From the NCBI RefSeq assembly GCF_004353825.1, contig NZ_SMNA01000009.1:62556-126555 (forward strand): DNA of 64,000 bases, given 5' to 3'. The first letter of the stretch is position 1. Every line of letters begins with the position of its first letter. The notes below the pieces were generated by a model that had not been told where the DNA came from, did not search any database, and saw nothing but the letters and a program-made list of their open reading frames with translations. This document shows, one piece after another, positions 7,419-15,891 of the stretch. The stretch is from Occultella glacieicola (GTDB taxonomy: Bacteria > Actinomycetota > Actinomycetes > Actinomycetales > Beutenbergiaceae). The position numbers and the translations under genes were made by a program.

Positions 7419-7901
7419 TCAGCGCCCCGGGTGGAACTCCACCGACTGCACGGAGGCCATCGCCTCCTGGAAGCGGGGCAGGGTCATCCGGCGCTCGGCC
7501 TCCGCCTCGTCGACGTCGGCCACGTGCTGGTGGATCCAGTACAGGTTGCCGAACGGGTCCGCGATCCTGCTGATCCGATCGCCCCAGGACATCTCGGTCG
7601 GCTCGGTGACCACCCGCGCACCGGCTGCGATGGCCCGGCGGTGCACGGCGGCGTCGTCCGGCACATAGAAGCGCAGGAAGCAGGGGGTCGGCGGCCAGTC
7701 GGGTGGGGAGTCGAACATCATGATGACGGAGTCGCCGATCTGCACCTCGGCATGCCCGATGACGCCGTCGACCTCCATGCGGCCGCGTTCGGTGGCCTCG
7801 AAGACCTCCACCAGGAAGTCGATCACCTCGGCCGTGCGCGCGTTGATCAACCACGGATTCACGGACTGGTAGCCGTCGGGGACGGTGGTGGGTGCGGTCA
7901 T
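7419..7901 (-). CDS. VOC family (glyoxalase/PhnB-like) protein
   Basis: A 160-residue vicinal-oxygen-chelate fold protein. The paired beta-alpha-beta-beta-beta modules are recognisable: VNPWLINARTAEVIDFLVEV and GHAEVQIGDSVIMMFDSPPD in the first half, CFLRFYVPDDAAVHRRAIAA and RISRIADPFGNLYWIHQHV in the second. The DPFGNLYWIHQ end is characteristic of PhnB-like proteins. Such proteins bind a divalent metal or small ligand; the reaction cannot be assigned. AGGAGG precedes the ATG on the minus strand. It is divergent from clpP1. Confidence 0.88.
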   Translation of the reverse strand: MTAPTTVPDGYQSVNPWLINARTAEVIDFLVEVFEATERGRMEVDGVIGHAEVQIGDSVIMMFDSPPDWPPTPCFLRFYVPDDAAVHRRAIAAGARVVTEPTEMSWGDRISRIADPFGNLYWIHQHVADVDEAEAERRMTLPRFQEAMASVQSVEFHPGR

Positions 7902-8089
7902 GATGGCCTCCTCGCTCGATCGACAACGTGCCGACCACGCTAGGGGCGGTACAGGTCAGCACCTGGCCGCTACCAACAGCGCGAGGCGCCCCGATCTGCT
8001 CACGGCAGATCCGCCGTCGGGCGCATCGACCCCGACCGACCCGTCGAGCGGCGCACGCTGAGTGGACCAACCCACGAAGGGAGCCCGCC
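7902..8089. other. Divergent intergenic region, VOC gene / clpP1
   Basis: This region should hold the promoters of both genes. An inverted repeat CGCT-N6-AGCG (7968-7981) resembles a ClgR-type half-site arrangement but with non-standard spacing, so I do not call an operator. GAAGGGAG (8077-8084) is the clpP1 ribosome binding site. Confidence 0.4.
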
Positions 8090-8695
8090 ATGTCCGAACG
8101 GACCCGACTCGACGACCGCCTGGCGGACGGTCTGATGCAGAACCGCGTCATCGCCATCGGCACCGAGGTGGAGGACGATGTCGCGACCCGGATCACCAGT
8201 CAACTCCTGCTGCTGTCCGCCCAGGACCCGAAGGCGGACATCACCCTGCTCATCAACTCACCGGGCGGCTCGGTCTCGGCCGGGCTCGCGATGTACGACA
8301 CGATGCGGCTGATCCCCAACGACGTCGCCACCCTCGCGATGGGCCTGGCGGCGAGCATGGGGCAGTTCCTGCTCTCCGCCGGCACCCCGGGCAAGCGGTT
8401 CGCCCTGCCACACGCACGGATCCTGATGCACCAGGGGTCCGCCGGGCTGCAGGGCACCGCCGTGGACATCGCGATCCAGGCGGAGAACCTGGAGCACACG
8501 CGCTCGGTGATGCTCTCCCTGATCGCCGAGCACACCGGGCAGCCGCTGGCGCGGATCGAGGCCGATTCCGACCGGGACCGGTGGTTCACCGCCCAGGAGG
8601 CCCTCGAGTACGGCTTCGTCGATGCGATCGTGACCGAACTCAGCGATGTGATGCCGGTGCGGACCCGCCGCGCCGGCCTGGGAGGGCAGTTGTGA
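8090..8695 (+). CDS. ATP-dependent Clp protease proteolytic subunit, ClpP1-type
   Basis: A 201-residue ClpP serine peptidase with an intact triad: Ser89 in GLAASMGQF, His114 in ARILMHQG and Asp163 in DSDRDRWF. The oxyanion-loop motif [17 protein letters not shown] is present. ClpP subunits form tetradecamers that degrade substrates unfolded by ClpX or ClpC. It overlaps clpP2 by a TGATG junction, so a mixed ClpP1P2 particle is expected. No clpX, tig or other chaperone gene lies beside the pair, unlike the essential actinobacterial locus, so this may be an additional clpP pair. ATG 8090 has a purine-rich ribosome binding site. Confidence 0.92.
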   Translation: MSERTRLDDRLADGLMQNRVIAIGTEVEDDVATRITSQLLLLSAQDPKADITLLINSPGGSVSAGLAMYDTMRLIPNDVATLAMGLAASMGQFLLSAGTPGKRFALPHARILMHQGSAGLQGTAVDIAIQAENLEHTRSVMLSLIAEHTGQPLARIEADSDRDRWFTAQEALEYGFVDAIVTELSDVMPVRTRRAGLGGQL

Positions 8696-9303
8696 TGAGC
8701 CAGTACACGATCCCCAGTGTGATCGAGCGGACCACATCGGGGGAGCGGGCCGCCGACGTCTACTCCCGGCTGCTCTCGGATCGCATCGTGTTCCTCGGCA
8801 CCGAGATTGACGACGGGGTCGCGAACACGATCATCGCCCAGCTGATCCACCTCGAGTCGGTCGACCCCGATGGCGAGATCAACCTCTACATCAACTCACC
8901 CGGCGGCTCGGTCACCGCGATGCTCGCGATCTACGACACGATGCAGTTCGTGCGGGCACCCGTCGCGACGATCTGCGTGGGTCAGGCGGCGTCGTCCGCG
9001 GCGGTCCTGCTGGCGGCGGGGGAGCCGGGCCGGCGCGGGGCGCTGCCGCATGCCCGGGTGTTGCTGCACCCGCCGTCGATGGGCGGGCAGGGGGCGCTGC
9101 CGGACCTGCGCATCCAGGCCGCGGAGATCGCCCGGATGCGTGCCGAGGTGGATGAGATCCTGGCCCGGCACACCGGGCAGGACGCCGCGCGACTGTCCGA
9201 GGACACGTCGCGGGACCGGATCTTCACGGCGTCGCAGGCGGTCGATTACCACCTGGTGGATGAGGTGGTCGCGATCAGAACCCGCGCAACCGCGTCACGC
9301 TGA
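8695..9303 (+). CDS. ATP-dependent Clp protease proteolytic subunit, ClpP2-type
   Basis: A 202-residue ClpP paralogue with Ser100 in GQAASSAAV, His125 in VLLHPPS and Asp174 in [29 protein letters not shown] forms the conserved substrate-binding strand. The N-terminal segment [20 protein letters not shown] corresponds to the usual ClpP2 propeptide region. It starts at ATG 8695 overlapping the clpP1 stop; a GTG one codon earlier is possible. Its last 29 bp overlap the 3' end of the convergent F420-type oxidoreductase gene, so the two convergent mRNAs would be complementary at their ends. Confidence 0.92.
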   Translation: MSQYTIPSVIERTTSGERAADVYSRLLSDRIVFLGTEIDDGVANTIIAQLIHLESVDPDGEINLYINSPGGSVTAMLAIYDTMQFVRAPVATICVGQAASSAAVLLAAGEPGRRGALPHARVLLHPPSMGGQGALPDLRIQAAEIARMRAEVDEILARHTGQDAARLSEDTSRDRIFTASQAVDYHLVDEVVAIRTRATASR

Positions 9304-9697
9304 CCCGGACCACCTGGGAGTAGTCGGCGTGGAACTGCTCCGCAGTGAGGCCGAGGCCGCGGATGTCCGCGCCGTACTTCACGTCGTAGGCCGCCAGTTC
9401 GGTGCCGGCCAGGGGTCCCGGGTCGACGGCGGCGGTGCCGGTCAGGACCACCACGTCGCCGCCGCTCGCGGTGCTGTTGAAGGAGATGCTCGCGCCGGGG
9501 CGCGCGGCGAGGTTGCGCACCTTGTGCGTGTGCGGCTGGCTCGCGATCAGGATGTCGGCGCCGGTCCAGCTGAACCACACCGGCGTGGGCTGCGGCACCA
9601 GCGAGGGTGAGATCGTGGTGAGCCAGGCGACGGTCTCGTCGGTGAGGCGGGCGACGGCCCGGGCGCCGAGGTCGGTCCTGGTGTCGATGGTGAACAT
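9275..9697 (-). CDS. TIGR03667-type PPOX-fold F420-dependent oxidoreductase
   Basis: A 140-residue split-barrel flavin/F420-binding protein resembling mycobacterial Rv3369. Family landmarks in order: [73 protein letters not shown] and the ending [15 protein letters not shown]. These cytoplasmic enzymes are thought to reduce small substrates with F420H2; the substrate is unknown. ATG 9697 has CGGAGA just upstream on the minus strand. The 3' end overlaps clpP2 by 29 bp. Confidence 0.88.
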   Translation of the reverse strand: MFTIDTRTDLGARAVARLTDETVAWLTTISPSLVPQPTPVWFSWTGADILIASQPHTHKVRNLAARPGASISFNSTASGGDVVVLTGTAAVDPGPLAGTELAAYDVKYGADIRGLGLTAEQFHADYSQVVRVSVTRLRGF

Positions 9698-9778
9698 GGT
9701 TCTCCGGGTGTCGGGGTCGTGTCCTCGGGCCAACGTCGCGGGCGCCGTCCTGAATTCCGGACCGGCCGGGTTGGATGC

Positions 9779-10453
9779 TCAGCCGCGCCGGGTCGAGCCG
9801 AGCCGGGCCGCGTCGAACTCGGCGAGCGAGCCGATCCGGCCGGCCACCGGGACCCCGGGATCGGGCGTGTGGGAGTCGATGAACCACACACTCAAACCGG
9901 CCGCGTGGGCGCTACGGGCGCCACTGGCGGAGTCCTCGAACGCGATGCTGATCGACGGGTCGATGCCGAGCCGGGAGGCCGCGAGCAGGTACGGCTCCGG
10001 GTCGGGCTTACCCCGCGTGACGTCCTCGGCGGCGGTCGCGAATGCGAGCGAACCGGGCGGCGCGGCCTCGAGCAGTGCGTCGGCGTTCGCCCGGCCGGCG
10101 TTCGTCACCAGCGCGCACGGGATGTCGGCCGCGGCGAGCGAGGACAGCAGGTCGAGGGCCCCGGGCAACCAGGGCACGTCCTCGCGCACCACGGCGGCGA
10201 CCATAGCCACGGCGTCGGCGATGATCACCTCGGCCGGGTTCGGATGGCCGCGGCGGCGCATCGCACCGGCCCACTCGGTCATGGGCCGGCCGGTGTAAAG
10301 GGCACAGTCGGCGTCGGTCCACGCGATCCCACCCTCACCGGCGAGGCGACGCTGGGACCGGTGCCAGAGGGGTTCGGTGTCCACCAATGTGCCGTCCATG
10401 TCCACGAGCACTCCTGCGCCCGGGCGGAGCGCGACCGCCGGCTCAGGCGGCAC
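9779..10453 (-). CDS. HAD-superfamily hydrolase, beta-phosphoglucomutase-like
   Basis: A 224-residue HAD phosphatase. Motif I is VDMDGTLVDTEPLW with both catalytic Asp residues, motif II is ALVTNAGRAN, motif III is the Lys of RGKPDPEPYLLA, and motif IV is IAFEDSASGARSA. The helical cap between motifs I and II places it in the subfamily with beta-phosphoglucomutases and small sugar-phosphate phosphatases. It overlaps the XRE regulator gene upstream by 11 bp, so the two are cotranscribed. A paralogue with the same motif spacing lies at 41816. Confidence 0.88.
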   Translation of the reverse strand: MPPEPAVALRPGAGVLVDMDGTLVDTEPLWHRSQRRLAGEGGIAWTDADCALYTGRPMTEWAGAMRRRGHPNPAEVIIADAVAMVAAVVREDVPWLPGALDLLSSLAAADIPCALVTNAGRANADALLEAAPPGSLAFATAAEDVTRGKPDPEPYLLAASRLGIDPSISIAFEDSASGARSAHAAGLSVWFIDSHTPDPGVPVAGRIGSLAEFDAARLGSTRRG

Positions 10454-10943
10454 GAAGGACCGGGCCCTGCGTGCGCAGGGCGCGGGACACCCGCCCGGTC
10501 AGGGTGCCCAGGTCAAGTCCCAGGGACTGCCCGATGGCCTCGAGGATCTCCGAGGAGGGCTCCTTGCGGCCGCGCTCGATCTCGGACAGGTACTGGGTGG
10601 AGACACCGGCCTGGGAGGCGACGTCGCCCTGGGTGCGGCCCTGGTCGCTCCGTTCGGCGCGCAGCGCGTGACCGACCGCCTCACGCCAAAGCAGAGGGCG
10701 GGGCTGTGCACCTCGGTCTCCGGGTCGTGGCGTGGACGACGGCGTCCGTGTGGGTCGATGGTCGGGTGTCGGCAGACGTCGAGGTGGTTCGATCTGCACC
10801 GGCTCGGGTAGGGGCGGTGCCGCCTGCCCCGGTGCTGCCGGTCCGGTTGCGACCCGCTCGGCCGGTTCGGGGCGGGCGCGCCGCACCCTGGGCCGCGCCG
10901 TCGTGGCGCGCCGGTCGGCCGGAAACTCGATGAGCTGTCCCAT
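10443..10943 (-). CDS. XRE-family helix-turn-helix transcriptional regulator
   Basis: A 166-residue protein with a disordered Pro/Arg-rich N-terminal half (MGQLIEFPADRRATTARP and onward) and a C-terminal XRE helix-turn-helix: REAVGHALRAERSDQGRTQG, then DVASQAGVSTQYLSEIERGR, then KEPSSEILEAIGQSLG. The HTH resembles single-domain regulators such as ClgR and related actinobacterial XRE proteins. A minus-strand TAGGCT (10956-10951) is 7 nt before the ATG, indicating a leaderless mRNA. It overlaps the downstream HAD gene. Target genes are unknown; clpP control is conceivable given the ClgR-like HTH and the clpP pair about 1.1 kb away, but this is speculative. Confidence 0.85.
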   Translation of the reverse strand: MGQLIEFPADRRATTARPRVRRARPEPAERVATGPAAPGQAAPPLPEPVQIEPPRRLPTPDHRPTRTPSSTPRPGDRGAQPRPLLWREAVGHALRAERSDQGRTQGDVASQAGVSTQYLSEIERGRKEPSSEILEAIGQSLGLDLGTLTGRVSRALRTQGPVLRAA

Positions 10944-11023
10944 GTCGGGCAGCCTAGGGACGGGAGCCGGGACGCGCCCGGATGTTCCCGCGGAGCGTAA
11001 TCCAGCAGTGGCGCCGGGGATGG

Positions 11024-12145
11024 CTATGGCAGGCGCCGCTCCGGCGACGATGCACCGGCTGCCGCCGCCGGTGGGCGGGTGGAAGCCCGCACGACCAGCC
11101 GGGGCTCCACCTGGATGTGCGTGGGGGTCGGGGGTTCGGCCTCCTCGATCTGCTCGAGCAGGAGCCGGGTCGCGAGCAGGCCCACCCGTGGCCGGTCCGG
11201 CGAGACCGCCGTCAGAGGTGGGTCCACCAGAGCCGAGATCTCGTCGTCGTAGGCGATGATCGACAGCTCGTCCGGGATAGCGATCCCCTGGGAACGGGCG
11301 CTGTGGATCAGGGTCAGCAGCGAGTTCTCGTCGCCATGGCAGAACAGCGCGGTCGCCCCCGTGGACAGCACCCGTTCCAGCACGATGTCGGAGCCGGTCT
11401 GGCCCCAACTGGGACCGGTCCCGAGTTCGTCCGCGCCGAGCATCGGCGAGCCGATGTCGAACCCGTGGCGTTCCACCGCCTCGCGCCACCCGCGGCGCAC
11501 GAACTCCGCGCTCTGCGTCCGACCCCTGCCCACCATCGCCACCCGGCGGTGCCCGAGGTCGCGCAGGTGGGACATGGCGGCCTCGACGCCTCGCTCGTGC
11601 GCCGAACGCACAGTGTGCAGGTGCGCACCCAGGCCACCCGGCAGTTCGCGCTCGACGAGGACCGTGGGCAGCGCCAGGTCGGAGATCAGTTCCGGATATG
11701 CGGTATCCGTGTCGTCCAGGAGCAGTGAGGGCACCACGAGGAGTCCAGCCACGCCTCCCTCGACGAGTTGTGCGATGAGCCGGCGCTCCTCGTCGGGGTC
11801 GTAGTTCGAGATCAGCAGTCGCATCTCTCCGCCACTGCGCTCGAGCGCTGCGCCGATGCCCTGCGCGATGTGGCGGTAGTAGTAGGAGGTGGGCACCACC
11901 ACCCCGATCGCACCGGTGAACCCGTTCGCGCCGGTCGTGACCCGGCCGCTGCCCAACTTCGACCCGTCGAGGAAGATCGCGCCACCGCGCACCTTCTCGA
12001 GCGCGTGGTCGGCGACCAGAGCGTCGAGGTCGCGGCGGACGGTCACGTGCGAGACCCCGAGGTCCTCGACGAGCCGGGCGATCTCGACCGACCCGTCTTG
12101 CTCGGCCAGGGCCAGGATCCGCGACCTACGCTCGGCTGCGAGCAT
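11024..12145 (-). CDS. DeoR-type HTH / LacI-type sensor hybrid transcriptional regulator
   Basis: A 373-residue regulator. Residues 1-55 form a DeoR winged helix-turn-helix (ERRSRILALAEQDGSVEIAR, VSHVTVRRDLDALVADHALE, KVRGGA). From about residue 78 the protein switches to a LacI/periplasmic-binding-protein sensor: IGVVVPTSYYYRHIAQGIGA, GVAGLLVVPSLLL, HRRVAMVGRG, ATALFCHGDENSLL, IPDELSIIAYDDE. Such hybrids bind a sugar or sugar derivative. It lies downstream of the hydroxyacid dehydrogenase on the same strand and divergent from the carbohydrate ABC genes, so it likely controls both. Confidence 0.9.
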   Translation of the reverse strand: MLAAERRSRILALAEQDGSVEIARLVEDLGVSHVTVRRDLDALVADHALEKVRGGAIFLDGSKLGSGRVTTGANGFTGAIGVVVPTSYYYRHIAQGIGAALERSGGEMRLLISNYDPDEERRLIAQLVEGGVAGLLVVPSLLLDDTDTAYPELISDLALPTVLVERELPGGLGAHLHTVRSAHERGVEAAMSHLRDLGHRRVAMVGRGRTQSAEFVRRGWREAVERHGFDIGSPMLGADELGTGPSWGQTGSDIVLERVLSTGATALFCHGDENSLLTLIHSARSQGIAIPDELSIIAYDDEISALVDPPLTAVSPDRPRVGLLATRLLLEQIEEAEPPTPTHIQVEPRLVVRASTRPPAAAAGASSPERRLP

Positions 12146-12253
12146 CGTTCCTCACTTTCTCGGGACCTGGATGCCACGGGCATCCGTGGCCCCACGGTAT
12201 CCGAGTTGTCGCAAGAGTTGCGGTTGCGTGCCTTGCGCTGCGGAGATGGCGCG
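12146..12253 (-). promoter_or_regulatory. Gap between dehydrogenase and regulator genes with a hairpin
   Basis: 108 bp between two minus-strand genes. GATGCC-ACG-GGCATC (12170-12184) is a perfect 6-bp stem that could attenuate read-through from the dehydrogenase gene. Just before the regulator ATG the minus strand reads GAGAAAGTGAGGAA, vaguely similar to the GAAAC repeats at 13413-13427; autoregulation is a weak inference. Confidence 0.4.
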
Positions 12254-13372
12254 TCAGGCGCTGCGCTCAAGGGTCCGCGGATCCACGGCGTGCCTGAGCG
12301 GCTCGCCGCGGCGGAAGCGCTCGAGCTCCTCGAGCGCGGAGTCCGCCAGCCGGTGTGCCTCCGCCTGCATCGATCCGGCGATGTGTGGCGTGAGCTCCAC
12401 CGAGGGGAGTTCGAACAACGCCGAGTCGGTCGGCAGTTCCTCGGGGTCGGTCACGTCCAGGACGGCGCGGATGCGGCCGCTCCGGCAGTGCTCGATCAGG
12501 GCGGCGGTGTCCACGAGTGTGCCCCTGGCGGTGTTGATGAGCACGGCACCGTCGCGCATGAGCGCGAGCCGGTCGGCGTCGATGAGGTGGCGGGTCGCGG
12601 GCAGCGACGGCGCGTGCAGGCTGACGATGTCGCCGCACCGGAGGGCCTCATCGAGGCCGACCAACCGGGCCCCGAGCGACGCGGCCTCGGCTCGGCTCGC
12701 GTACGGATCGACGGCCAGCACGGTGAGGTCGAACGGGCGCAGCAACGCGGCCACGCGCCGGCCCACGCGGGACAGCCCGACGAGGCTCACCACGCCTCCG
12801 TTGTTGATCGTCGGTGGGACGGAGGCTCGCCAGTCGCCGGAGATGTCACGGTGCGCGCGGTATCCGGCGGCATAGGTCCGGGCGCGCTTGCCCTCGAGCA
12901 GGATGGTCCCGACGGTGAACTCGGCGACCGGGATGGCGTTGGCATCGGCCGCCGACGTGACGACCAGGCCGCGACTCCAGCACGCGGGGGAGATGTGGGC
13001 CTTCACGGAACCACCCGTGAAGAAGACGGTCGACAGCGCCGGGGCGGCGTCGAGTACCGCCGCAGTGATGGTCGGCGATCCCCAGCCGGTGATCAGGACC
13101 TCGGTCCGTGCGAGCCGATCCCGAGCCGCAGGTGAGGACACGTCCAGGGAGAGGAAGTCGACCGGGAGGCTGACGCCCCTGCGGAGCCGCTCGACCCGAG
13201 GTGGGTCGAAGAGCTCCCCGAAGGCGGCGTCGGACATCAGGACCAGGGCGTGCGGTCGGTCGGGCCTCGGCGCGTTGCCATCGGCGACGTCGCCGGTGCG
13301 CAAGGCCGCCGGCACGCCCGGTCCACCCAGGAGGGCGGGCCGGGTACCGGCGTCATCAGCGGTGGTTGCCAT
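12254..13372 (-). CDS. D-isomer-specific 2-hydroxyacid dehydrogenase family protein
   Basis: A 372-residue NAD(P)-dependent dehydrogenase related to phosphoglycerate and glyoxylate/hydroxypyruvate reductases. The Rossmann motif reads VSLVGLSRVGRRVAALLRPF, with Ser in place of the usual second Gly of the loop. The catalytic set is recognisable: Arg in INTARGTLVD, Glu in DVTDPEELP and His in ELTPHIAGS. Substrate specificity is not deducible; its position divergent from a sugar-uptake operon suggests it acts on the imported compound. The start is uncertain: ATG 13372 is used, but ATG 13390 and TTG 13408 are in frame and none has a strong ribosome binding site. Confidence 0.85.
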   Translation of the reverse strand: MATTADDAGTRPALLGGPGVPAALRTGDVADGNAPRPDRPHALVLMSDAAFGELFDPPRVERLRRGVSLPVDFLSLDVSSPAARDRLARTEVLITGWGSPTITAAVLDAAPALSTVFFTGGSVKAHISPACWSRGLVVTSAADANAIPVAEFTVGTILLEGKRARTYAAGYRAHRDISGDWRASVPPTINNGGVVSLVGLSRVGRRVAALLRPFDLTVLAVDPYASRAEAASLGARLVGLDEALRCGDIVSLHAPSLPATRHLIDADRLALMRDGAVLINTARGTLVDTAALIEHCRSGRIRAVLDVTDPEELPTDSALFELPSVELTPHIAGSMQAEAHRLADSALEELERFRRGEPLRHAVDPRTLERSA

Positions 13373-13412
13373 GGCAACAGTCCACCACATCGCGTCAGAA
13401 GTGCACAAGATC

Positions 13413-13462
13413 GAAACTTAGTGAAACTAATGCCTTGCGAAGATGGCGTGATTCGTGAATCA
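13413..13462. promoter_or_regulatory. Candidate operators in the dehydrogenase / ABC-transporter divergent region
   Basis: Two clean dyads: TTAGT-GAA-ACTAA (13418-13430) and TGATTC-GT-GAATCA (13449-13462). The first also forms a direct repeat CGAAAC-N5-GAAAC (13412-13427), the form many DeoR-type repressors recognise. Both lie between the divergent starts at 13372 and 13559. Binding by the hybrid regulator encoded nearby is inferred. Confidence 0.6.
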
Positions 13463-13520
13463 TGGTGAGCGCACATCAGGGTGCCTACGTCCGATCGGAA
13501 CCGCGCTCGTGTGCATCACC

Positions 13521-13540
13521 GTGCTGCACCGACGCAGCAC
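13521..13540 (+). promoter_or_regulatory. Leader hairpin upstream of the binding-protein gene
   Basis: GTGCTGC-ACCGAC-GCAGCAC is a perfect 7-bp stem with a 6-nt loop. It lies 9 bp before the GGAGG (13550-13554) of the binding-protein gene. It may protect the mRNA 5' end or modulate ribosome access. Confidence 0.45.
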
Positions 13541-13558
13541 ACACACTCTGGAGGCGAA

Positions 13559-14926
13559 ATGAAGGCACGAGCCAGACGGGTCCTCGGTGCTGCTGCTGCG
13601 ATGGCACTGATGTCGGGAGCCGCCGCCTGTGGAACGTCGCCCGGGGCGGACCCGGACACGGTCGTCATCACGGTCATGGGCATGCCGGCCGCTACGAATA
13701 CCGCCGCACTGGAACTCTTCCAGGCACAGGTCGCCGAGTTCGAGGAGCTCAATCCGGGGATCCGGGTGGTCGGCTCCGACGTTCCCTGGGATGCGAAGAC
13801 GTTTGCCGCCCGGCTCGCGGGCGGAAGTGCACCGACCCTGCTCCGGGTGCCGCTCACCGAGCCGCCCTCGCTGATCGAGCGTGGCCAGGTGGCGGACATC
13901 GCGGCGGAGGTGGCCGAACTGGACAGCTTCGAGGAGCTGAACCCCCGGGTGATGCAGTTCCTGACGGACGATGACGCCGTGTACGGCGTCCCGGAGAAGA
14001 GCTACGCGTTCGGTCTCGTCTACAACCGCTCCATCTTCACGCAGGCTGGCCTGGATCCGGACGTCCCACCGACCACCTGGGAGGAGGTCCGTGCGTACGC
14101 GGCGCAGATCACCGAACGCACCGGCCGGGTCGGGTTCGGTGAGATCACCACGAACAACAGCGGTGGCTGGCACCTGACCGGGTACACCTACACCCATGGC
14201 GGCGCCATGATCGAGCAGGCCGGCGACGGGCACTGGGTCGCGGCGTTCAACGACCGGCCGGCGCTGGACGTCCTCAAGTGGTGGCAGCAGCTGCGATGGG
14301 AGGACGACTCGATGGGTGACAACGTCCTCGGCAAACAGGAGGACATGCTCGCCGAGTTCGTCGCCGGGAACGTCGGCATGTGGGTCTCCGCCCCACCGGA
14401 CCTCTATCCGAACTATGTCGCGGCCGGTGGGGACCCGGCGGACTACGGGGCGGGCCCGATGCCCCAGGCGGGTGCCGACGCGACGCTGGCCGGTGCGACG
14501 GTGCTGATGGTCAACGCGAACGCGTCCGCGGCCGAACGGGACGCGGCCGTGCGGTGGATCGACTTCCGTGCGCTCCGCCCGAACTTCGACCCGGAGATCG
14601 CCGAGGAGACGGCCGCCGCGGCCGCGGCGGACGGGCTGCCGGTCGGTGTCCCCGTCCTTCCGATCTACTCACAGGAGAAGTACGAGGAGATCCAGGCGGC
14701 CATCGCCGACCACGTCAACGTGCCCGTCGAGAACTTCGCCCCGTACGTCGCCTCGCTCGAGACCTTCGAGTATGTGCCCGAACCGGTCGTGGCGTCGCAG
14801 GAGATCTACGCAGCACTCGATCCGCTCGTCCAGGCGGTGCTCACGGATCCGGCGGCGGATCCCGCCGAACTGCTCGCCGAAGCCGAGGGCCGTGTCAACA
14901 CCATCCTGGAGCAGAACCAGTCATGA
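13559..14926 (+). CDS. Carbohydrate ABC transporter substrate-binding lipoprotein
   Basis: A 455-residue extracellular solute-binding protein of the sugar (family 1) type. The N-terminus is a lipoprotein signal: basic MKARARR, a hydrophobic stretch, and a lipobox ending AAAC with Cys near residue 22. The mature part begins TVVITVMGMPAATNTAALEL and contains AVYGVPEKSYAFGLVYNRSI, the common ligand-cleft region, and AEFVAGNVGMWVSAP in the second lobe. It would capture a sugar or oligosaccharide outside the membrane and deliver it to the two permeases downstream. GGAGG is 5 bp before ATG 13559. Its stop overlaps the first permease start (ATGA). Confidence 0.9.
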   Translation: MKARARRVLGAAAAMALMSGAAACGTSPGADPDTVVITVMGMPAATNTAALELFQAQVAEFEELNPGIRVVGSDVPWDAKTFAARLAGGSAPTLLRVPLTEPPSLIERGQVADIAAEVAELDSFEELNPRVMQFLTDDDAVYGVPEKSYAFGLVYNRSIFTQAGLDPDVPPTTWEEVRAYAAQITERTGRVGFGEITTNNSGGWHLTGYTYTHGGAMIEQAGDGHWVAAFNDRPALDVLKWWQQLRWEDDSMGDNVLGKQEDMLAEFVAGNVGMWVSAPPDLYPNYVAAGGDPADYGAGPMPQAGADATLAGATVLMVNANASAAERDAAVRWIDFRALRPNFDPEIAEETAAAAAADGLPVGVPVLPIYSQEKYEEIQAAIADHVNVPVENFAPYVASLETFEYVPEPVVASQEIYAALDPLVQAVLTDPAADPAELLAEAEGRVNTILEQNQS

Positions 14927-15891
14927 CGATGGCACCGGAACGTGTCCTCGGGGTCGCCGCCAGCGGCCCCGGGGACGCCCGTGGTCACCGCTCGGACCGG
15001 CGGTCCGCGGGTCGTCGCGCCGGACGCCGGCGTGCCGCCGCGGCGGGATTGGTGTTCCTGCTGCCGGCCCTGGTGATCTTCGGATACTTCGCGTGGTGGC
15101 CGATCGCGCAGAGTGTGGTGCTGTCGTTCCAGCAGACGAACCTGGTCTCGGCGCCGCACTGGGTGGGCCTGCGCAACTTCGCGCAGCTGTTCGCCGATCC
15201 ATTGCTGGCCACCGCCGCCCTGAACACACTGTGGTTCACCGGGTTGTCCCTCCTGGTCGGACTGCCGGTCCCACTGGTCTGCGCCGTGCTCGTCTCCGAA
15301 CTGCGTCGCGGCGGCGCCCTCGCGCGCACGCTCGCGTACCTGCCGGTGGTGATCCCGCCGGTGGTTGCGGTGCTCCTGTGGAAGGCGTTCTACGCGCCCG
15401 GCGAGTCCGGCGTGATCAACAGCCTGCTCGGGCTGTTCGCGCTCGGGCCCTACCCGTGGCTGCAGTCGCCCGTCCTGGCGATGCCCAGCCTGGTGGTGGT
15501 CGCCACCTGGTCCGGTGCCGGGACGGCGGTCCTGATCTACCTCGCCGCGCTCGCCGGGGTGAGCAGGGAACTCTACGAGGCGGCCGAGCTCGACGGTGCC
15601 TCGGTGCGCCGCCGGGTCTGGCATGTGACCCTTCCACAGATGCGCGGCGTCATCCTGATCCTGCTCCTGTTGCAGATCATCGGTGCGCTCCAGGTGTTCA
15701 CGGAGCCGTATGTGATGACGGACGGCGGCCCGGCCAACGCGACGGTGACGGTGCTGCTGATGATCTACCGGTACGCGTTCCTGTTCGGGAACTATGGCGT
15801 GGCCACGGCCCTGAGCGTGCTCCTGGCCCTGGTCCTGGTGGTGGTCTCGGCCGTGTACCTGCGGCTCACGCGTAGCTGGAGCACCTCATGA
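14923..15891 (+). CDS. Carbohydrate ABC transporter permease (MalF-like)
   Basis: A 322-residue inner-membrane permease with a basic N-terminal tail and six hydrophobic segments (first GLVFLLPALVIFGYFAWWPI). The cytoplasmic EAA loop is EAAELDGASVRRRVWHVTLP, which docks onto the ATPase. QVFTEPYVMTDGGPANATVT is the usual MalF/UgpA loop. It starts at ATG 14923 inside the ATGA overlap with the binding protein; a second in-frame ATG at 14929 is an alternative. No dedicated ATPase gene is in the locus, so a shared MsiK-like ATPase encoded elsewhere is expected. Confidence 0.91.
   Translation: MTMAPERVLGVAASGPGDARGHRSDRRSAGRRAGRRRAAAAGLVFLLPALVIFGYFAWWPIAQSVVLSFQQTNLVSAPHWVGLRNFAQLFADPLLATAALNTLWFTGLSLLVGLPVPLVCAVLVSELRRGGALARTLAYLPVVIPPVVAVLLWKAFYAPGESGVINSLLGLFALGPYPWLQSPVLAMPSLVVVATWSGAGTAVLIYLAALAGVSRELYEAAELDGASVRRRVWHVTLPQMRGVILILLLLQIIGALQVFTEPYVMTDGGPANATVTVLLMIYRYAFLFGNYGVATALSVLLALVLVVVSAVYLRLTRSWSTS

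Noticed and set aside
7968-7981. CGCT-N6-AGCG inverted repeat upstream of clpP1 as a ClgR operator
   Set aside because: The spacing differs from the ClgR pattern I know and only four bases per arm match, so it is within chance expectation in GC-rich DNA.
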